In this document: piece by piece, positions 58,381-64,000 of the stretch
How the letters are laid out: the number at the start of each line of letters is the position of its first letter
How positions within the stretch are numbered: position 1 is the stretch's first letter
Source: Ectobius pallidus
Lineage: Eukaryota > Arthropoda > Insecta > Blattodea > Ectobiidae
NCBI GenBank assembly: GCA_964059195.1
Contig: CAXKWD010000005.1
Span: forward strand, 92,765,882-92,829,881
DNA: 64,000 nt
Direction: 5' to 3'
The notes under the pieces: model-generated
Seen by the model: only the letters and a program-made list of their open reading frames with translations
Told to the model about the DNA's origin: nothing
Databases searched by the model: none
Made by a program: the position numbers and the translations under genes

Positions 58381-59500
58381 GCCTTCCTTATGTCACATTT
58401 AAGTTTTTACAGAATTTTGAACTTTTTTATTTATTAATCGATTGGAAGAAACAAAGTGATTACTTCAATTTTTTTTTTCTGCATTCTTCCCGCCATTCTA
58501 GTGATTTGAGTTTGTCATAAGTATCATCACTCACAGTTTACTTGTGATCAGATCCAGCTTTAGACCTTGCAGGAGGAGTACTCTAGTTTCAGAAACAACA
58601 AATATGTAGTTTTACATGATATAATTATTGAAGCCCGGGCGTCATGGGTCGCATAAAGGTCCCTCCCTATAAGGGAGAGGTAAAACTACAAAAGAGAAAA
58701 AAATTATCGAAGATTTTTTCAATTTTTATCTGCATATCATTCCAACTGTTGACTGCATGCCATTCAAATGTTGAAATTTCCTTTGTATAATGTTTATCAG
58801 AAAAAAAAAACTTCTTGGTTTGAACTGACACATAACATTAAGTAATTTTTCACATTACACCACAGACACATTTTAAAAATCTGACATATTTATTGCTCTT
58901 TCAGGAATAATTCCCATAAGTCATGTTCTGAAATTCGTTTTCAGACAACAACTAATCATTATTTACCTTTTCAGTAGATTATTTTGATTTAGACGTAATT
59001 TTAGGGAAGTTTGAAAGACATGGCCTTGTTATCAACCCACCTACTTACGTATTGAATGGAACTTTCAGTATAATTCATTTCTCAGTCACCCAGAAAATTG
59101 CCATTGTCATAGAACTTGAGTGATAAGTGGCCTATTAGGGAATATGAATTAAAATTCAGCTTTAATTTTGCTTTCTTTTATTCTTTTAATTGGTGGTTAT
59201 AATTTAATTCCACGTACTACATGTAATATACAGAAGAAAAGTATTTGTCTTTTCTTTTATGTTTGTGTATTGAATAAATATTTTCTGCTGATAAGAATCA
59301 ACCAGTACCATTGTTTACTTGGAAAGAGCATATGCAGCTGGTGCCCACCTAAACCTAAGATAACACAGCAAGCTTTTTCTAATTATATTAAATGTATTAG
59401 AGCATGATTTATAGTGGTTATTATAGTGTTATATAGTGTAGAGATTATAATGCACAACATCAATATTGGGGTTCTTGTCTTAATAAGACAAGAAGTTCAG
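58381..59500. other. No gene recognised
   Basis: AT-rich; the 79-aa frame at 59168-59407 has no recognisable domain. Confidence 0.45.
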
Positions 59501-59529
59501 AACTTAATATTCTAACATTATCTACTGGA

Positions 59530-60480
59530 GAACTGAAATATTGACCCACTGATATAAATAAAATTTCAAATCTCTTGGATTTTTTCTAATGAGAGGAGTG
59601 CCTTTAGAAAAAATGGACTTAAAAAGTCATTATGATTTAAATTCAGATCATTCCCTTGTAATATTGACTTTGACCTCTTCTGTTATTGAAACTTGTCCAC
59701 CTCCAAAGCCATATAATAATTTCACAGACTGGAAGCATTTTAAACATAGAGTACAAGAAAAATTATTGCTGAATATTCACCTTCAAAGAAACTCAGAAAT
59801 TGAAGAAGCCATTGGGCATCTAACAACTACTATACAGCAAGCTTCATGGAATTCGACACCTTCTCATAACAAACATGACAATAAACATTCACTTGACATC
59901 ATTGCAAAAATTGAAGAAAGAAGACAGCTAAAATGTAATTGGCAATGCTCAAGTCAACCTAAGGATTGAGACATTTAATAGACCTTCCTGTCAATTGAAA
60001 AGTCAATTACAGTTTTATCGAAATGAATCCTTCATCCAGTATTTTCAGTCTGTAAGTTCAAATGTGAAATCAAACTATTCGCTTTGGAAAGCAATGAGAA
60101 GACTACAGTGACCAAAATTTCACATCCCATCCCTCAGCAACAATAACAACATCTGGGCTTGCAGCGGGAAGGAAAATGCCGAATATTGTTTGCAGAACAT
60201 CTAGCAACTGTTTTTGAACCTTCTGCACAAAAGAGCTCTTCTGAGGATTAAATTATTCATTACTTCCTGCTCAACTTTCTGTCACCACCTATTTAATCAT
60301 ACTCTTCAAGTGAAGTTAAAAGGACAATAAAGAAGCATGTTAATCCTACAAAAGACCAGGTTATGACCTAATTACTGGTAGAGTCATACAAGAGTTATCA
60401 AAGAAAGTATATGCATTTATTACAACTATTTTTAATGCTATTCTCTGATGCATCTAGATTCTTAACCAGTGGAAGCTAGC
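59530..60480 (+). mobile_element. Jockey-like retrotransposon relic (EN end to early RT)
   Basis: Plus-strand coding remnants. Endonuclease C-terminus: NKISNLLDFF, a stop, then frame 59589-59969 with the LNSDHSLVILTL motif (SDH box). Linker: KSQLQFYRNESFIQYFQSV and SLWKAMRRL near 59998-60110. Early RT: VKRTIKKHVNPTKDQ with PGYDLITG-type sequence near 60355 and VIQELSKKVYAFITTIFNAI near 60385-60445. Multiple frameshifts and stops; the catalytic RT core is absent downstream. Confidence 0.75.
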
Positions 60481-62160
60481 ACAGATGATTACTATAACTA
60501 GCAATTCGTGACAGTCATGGCAACTATTTTTTCTTTTGAAAATGTGGAACCATTTTAAAATTCTGAAAGTAATATACAAATGAAAGGGCAGGGTGTGGAA
60601 TGTAGGCCTATGTATAATGCAGATTAAGGTTCAGAGATATGTTGTCGTTCTGAATAACAGGTCTAGTAGTGTGGAAAATGTCAATGAAGAGAGAAGACTT
60701 TTACTGGAAAATCTACCACTAATTTCCGATGCACTGAAACTGCATACATGAGGACATCATACCAAGGAGGAATGATATGAAGCAACGCTCTGAAACCAAT
60801 ACATCCAGACCAAGATTCTTTCAAGTGGGACTGGACTAAGACTGACGGTGAATGTGTATCAGTATGGATGACACTTCCAGAAGTGGCAGCATCTAGTCAA
60901 GAACTAATTTGCTGTGGCTGTACTGAGTGTGCCATTAGGTGCAAGTTCGGTAAAGAGGTGCAAGACAGGTTTTTCATGAACTCAACTCTGCACGTATGAT
61001 GGTCTTTGCTGGGAATCTATTCAATAAAAAGGTATATATCCAAATCATTTCTCTTCTCTCTTCCCTTTCAATTTTCTAATATCTTTACTCGTTAGCCCTA
61101 TACGTGCCCTTTAATATTCCCGGCAGCGATCATTAATAGTACAGTTCCTTGAGCCTCCCTTACGGGTTGGCTAATAAATAATCAGGCTGACTTTCCTCTC
61201 ACCCCCCCCCCAACATCCCAAATTTTCCAATATAAACAGAAATCACCACAGCACAATTGTTCAGTCACTCATATTCTTGAAATACTTCTGTGTACCTTTT
61301 CACTGTGATAACACATGACCGAAAATGAGCTGCACCATTGTACTTGCATTCTTTTACCGGTCACTGTGGGCTTAATTGTGCAGGGAAATGGGTGTTGTAT
61401 GGTATCAAATTAAAGCTTAAGAAACATACTTTCTTTTTGAGACAGAATTACGAATACTCACTTTCTGAAAAATTGTGATAAAAATAAAAGTGAAAAGAAA
61501 AACTGTTTTTTTACATTTTAAAATTTTTTAAGGGTTTCCACTGTACTTACCTAAAATATCACTGCAGTAACTTATACCACTTAATTTAACATTTAATTTA
61601 AAAGAAGAACATTGAAATTGGACCATGGGGACAGGAGCTAGAGGCGATTTAGTAAATGACTGCAGCCGCCATTTTGAAACCCCCTCTTCCCCTTCTGCTG
61701 AAAAATTTGCGGTGGCGCTCCTTCCAAAAATATTCCATGGGGATCAAGGAAGATGTGTGCAAAGTGGGACCTTTTAAAGTAAAAATGCATAGTTTGCCAC
61801 TTTTTTGGTCCGTAACCACCAGACTATAGCCACTCCATGATCCCTTAAAGTTCAGTAAGGATGGGTATTATTCCCCAAAGCTTCCATCAGCTCTTTGTGA
61901 TATTCCCTGACATTTCTCCCTTGAATAGTGACTATTTTGATATAAGAATGCTGTCACATCTTGACAGCACCATGTCTCTACACCATGGCTGACTCACAGC
62001 TAAATTACCATCCCCTCATATTTGTATAACCATATATCACAATGCTACCAAATGATGTGTCCAAACACACTAGAGATGTCACACTCTCCAATGACATAGA
62101 CCTGTAACATCTCATTGTACCACCACTTTACTTTTGAGAAAAAAAAAATAGTTGCCTTGA
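60481..62160. other. No gene recognised
   Basis: Mixed sequence with a C-run at 61201-61211. A slightly GC-rich block at 61630-61830 may be an unidentified repeat. No gene. Confidence 0.45.
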
Positions 62161-62164
62161 CAAA

Positions 62165-62914
62165 TGAAGACCACACGGGAAAAACGAGGTAAGTCACCTT
62201 TTCTGCAAATTTGAGATATTGTGTTTATAGTGTTCTCCAAGGTCGAATCTACCGTTCTATAACAAGTTCATGCTGATAATGAGGTTAGTCACGAGTATAT
62301 TTACATTTGAAGACACCACATACCGGAAGAGAATGAGGTAAGTCGACTCGAAATTTTCTGTCAATCTAGGTTTCCTGCCTATTTCGAAGGAGATCTGAAG
62401 AGATTTGTAGGACCTGAAGCTCAACAGTACTATTTCCAGCTTCCAAAGAAGACAAAAATTAATGTGTTTGAAGGAAAATGATTTCATAAGACGTGGTAAC
62501 ATTTTCAAAGCTTATTTCTTTATGAACAATGTTTATACTTAAAAAATAATCCATTTTCAATGTAAAACCAATATGCAACATTTTTTAAAACTAAGAATTA
62601 AATTGTTGTCCCGAGCTGATAATAATAATTTCAGATTTACAGGAAGCGTATTGGATTTCACTATGCACTTACGTCATTCTTTCCGTGTATTGAGTGCTGC
62701 AACAATGGTATTGCATTCATTTCTCAACAATTGTGCGACTCTAAGTCTTAATTTTTTTCAGTTTGCTTTATTAATAGTGCATGAATGTATATTAAAATTT
62801 TGAGTAATAGGTTGTTAATGGTTTTCAAGTTAATAGGTTTCAAACTTTAAAAATGCTCTCCTGAAAAATTTAATATAAGTGACTTACCTCATTCTTCCCG
62901 TGTAGTCTTCAAAT
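62165..62914. mobile_element. MITE with ~35-bp terminal inverted repeats
   Basis: GAAGACCACACGGGAAAAAC then GAGGTAAGTCAC at the left pairs with GTGACTTACCTC and ATTCTTCCCGTGTAGTCTTC at the right; both flanks carry AAAT next to the ends. A third copy of the GGAAGAGAATGAGGTAAGTC motif lies inside at 62327-62346. About 750 bp with no transposase; the frames 62257-62508 and 62573-62803 are unassigned. Confidence 0.75.
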
Positions 62915-64000
62915 GCTCTGTTCCTCGTAGATTATAAATACAAATTTATAACTATTCAATTATTTATTTCACTTGTAGACAGAACAAATTAGCCATAAAG
63001 GTTTAATAGTTCATGACTTTCGAAGTTAAACTAAAAAAATAACATTTTAATTAGGCTACAACTAAAGATAACAATACATCATACATATTTATGTGAAAGA
63101 ATGCTTAGGCATAAGCTGGGTTAAAACATTGTTCATTCAAACAAGTATCAAGTGATCCAGAATGATCAAGTGATCATAGTCTAAATACACATAACTTTTA
63201 TATTATCACAGCTGAACGATCATGAAATTTATCATGATAATATGATATGGTTTATGTTCATTCACAACATTATTTGAGTTTAACAACAACAGGAGAATAT
63301 CTTGACAGTTTTCTCACAAATGGTTAAAGTCAGAATTAAGGCCTACAGTAATATTCATAGTTCACAATATTATTTTGCACTAAAATTATAATTATTAGTC
63401 TACATTTAACTATTAATAATATCTCCAGGTAAAATTCATTAAGGGCTTAATACTAAACAAGGAACAAAGTCAGACAAAATAAGAAAGTACAGTACCGTAG
63501 TGATATGTAGAATAAGATTTTGTCATACAAATTGTCATACAAATTGTATGTGATCATTGATGCTGTAGTGCAGGGACGATTCCCTGTAGCTATATTAATC
63601 TCAATTAGCACTTGATACAACAGACAGTCTTAAGGAAAGTTTTTATAGCCCATGAGAGAATAATTATTGATCACTCTTTGTTATGGGTGAATATTTGAAA
63701 AACATGAAAAAGATTTCAATGCTTAAATTTGTATGGTTCAACAAAATAAATACCGTACCTAAACTTGCATTAATAAATGAGGATATCTCACTCAAACAGG
63801 TACAATGGTATGCACTGTTTTAACAAATCTGTAATACTTTATATTTATGAATGAAAGGTCATTCTAATCATGAGAAAATAATACCATATGTGAAAGTGAG
63901 ATGAAATAACAACTCTACACCTAATTGAACAATGGTATGGGTAGAATATAAAATTATACAGGTATACAGAATAATTTCTTCAAACTGGTGTTTTGACAGT
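62915..64000. other. No gene recognised
   Basis: AT-rich sequence to the window edge. The ATACAAATTGTCAT block near 63525-63550 is a short direct duplication. Nothing else supported. Confidence 0.5.

Overview
The window looks like AT-rich, repeat-dominated nuclear DNA from an arthropod, probably a large-genome insect. The support is indirect: tRNA-derived SINEs, Jockey-like non-LTR retrotransposon relics, hAT-type elements with 8-bp target duplications, spliceosomal introns with GTAAGT donors, and AATAAA signals. There is no sign of prokaryotic gene organisation. I see no conserved host gene; every recognisable coding stretch belongs to a mobile or selfish element. The species is not determined.

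The dominant object is a nested inverted-repeat structure at about 12.45-40.65 kb. Its order is A (12451-15286), B (15286-22035), a tandem-repeat loop, B' (24487-31209), C (31209-33575), a hexanucleotide-rich loop, C' (35408-37786) and A' (37781-40648). A pairs with A', B with B' and C with C', so one strand could fold into a T-shaped three-way junction. This is the topology of the short terminal hairpins of dependoparvoviruses, but about 28 kb long. All three junctions share the hexamer ATTCTT. The arms are nearly identical yet carry real differences. Both loops hold tandem repeats.

Each B arm carries the same gene set, in mirror image. One gene makes a 161-aa protein. Divergent from it is a TATA-containing transcription unit with a 5' intron that encodes a 107-aa protein. 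An alternative splice would join its first 15 codons, in phase, to a downstream exon, giving a predicted 181-aa protein of a different family. The 107-aa and 161-aa proteins are diverged paralogues of each other. The shared promoter region contains a 159-bp tandem duplication. CRE (TGACGTCA), YY1-like (ATGGCGG) and ETS-like (CCGGAA) motifs cluster near the outer end of A and at the base of B.

Left flank (1-12.4 kb): a SINE relic, a LINE 3' end, a large satellite (64-bp units inside an older ~122-bp array, 4.1-7.35 kb), and a composite hAT element with a perfect 8-bp target duplication (8434-11796) that contains a TA-flanked MITE.

Right flank (40.7-64 kb): a three-level nest (LINE interrupted by a hAT element, itself interrupted by a SINE; 42.5-45.2 kb), a foldback palindrome, a second SINE of the family seen at the window start, a decayed Jockey-like LINE (52.87-54.79 kb), a hAT-type MITE (57.0-57.6 kb), a tRNA-like SINE head, another LINE relic (59.5-60.5 kb) and a long-TIR MITE (62.2-62.9 kb).
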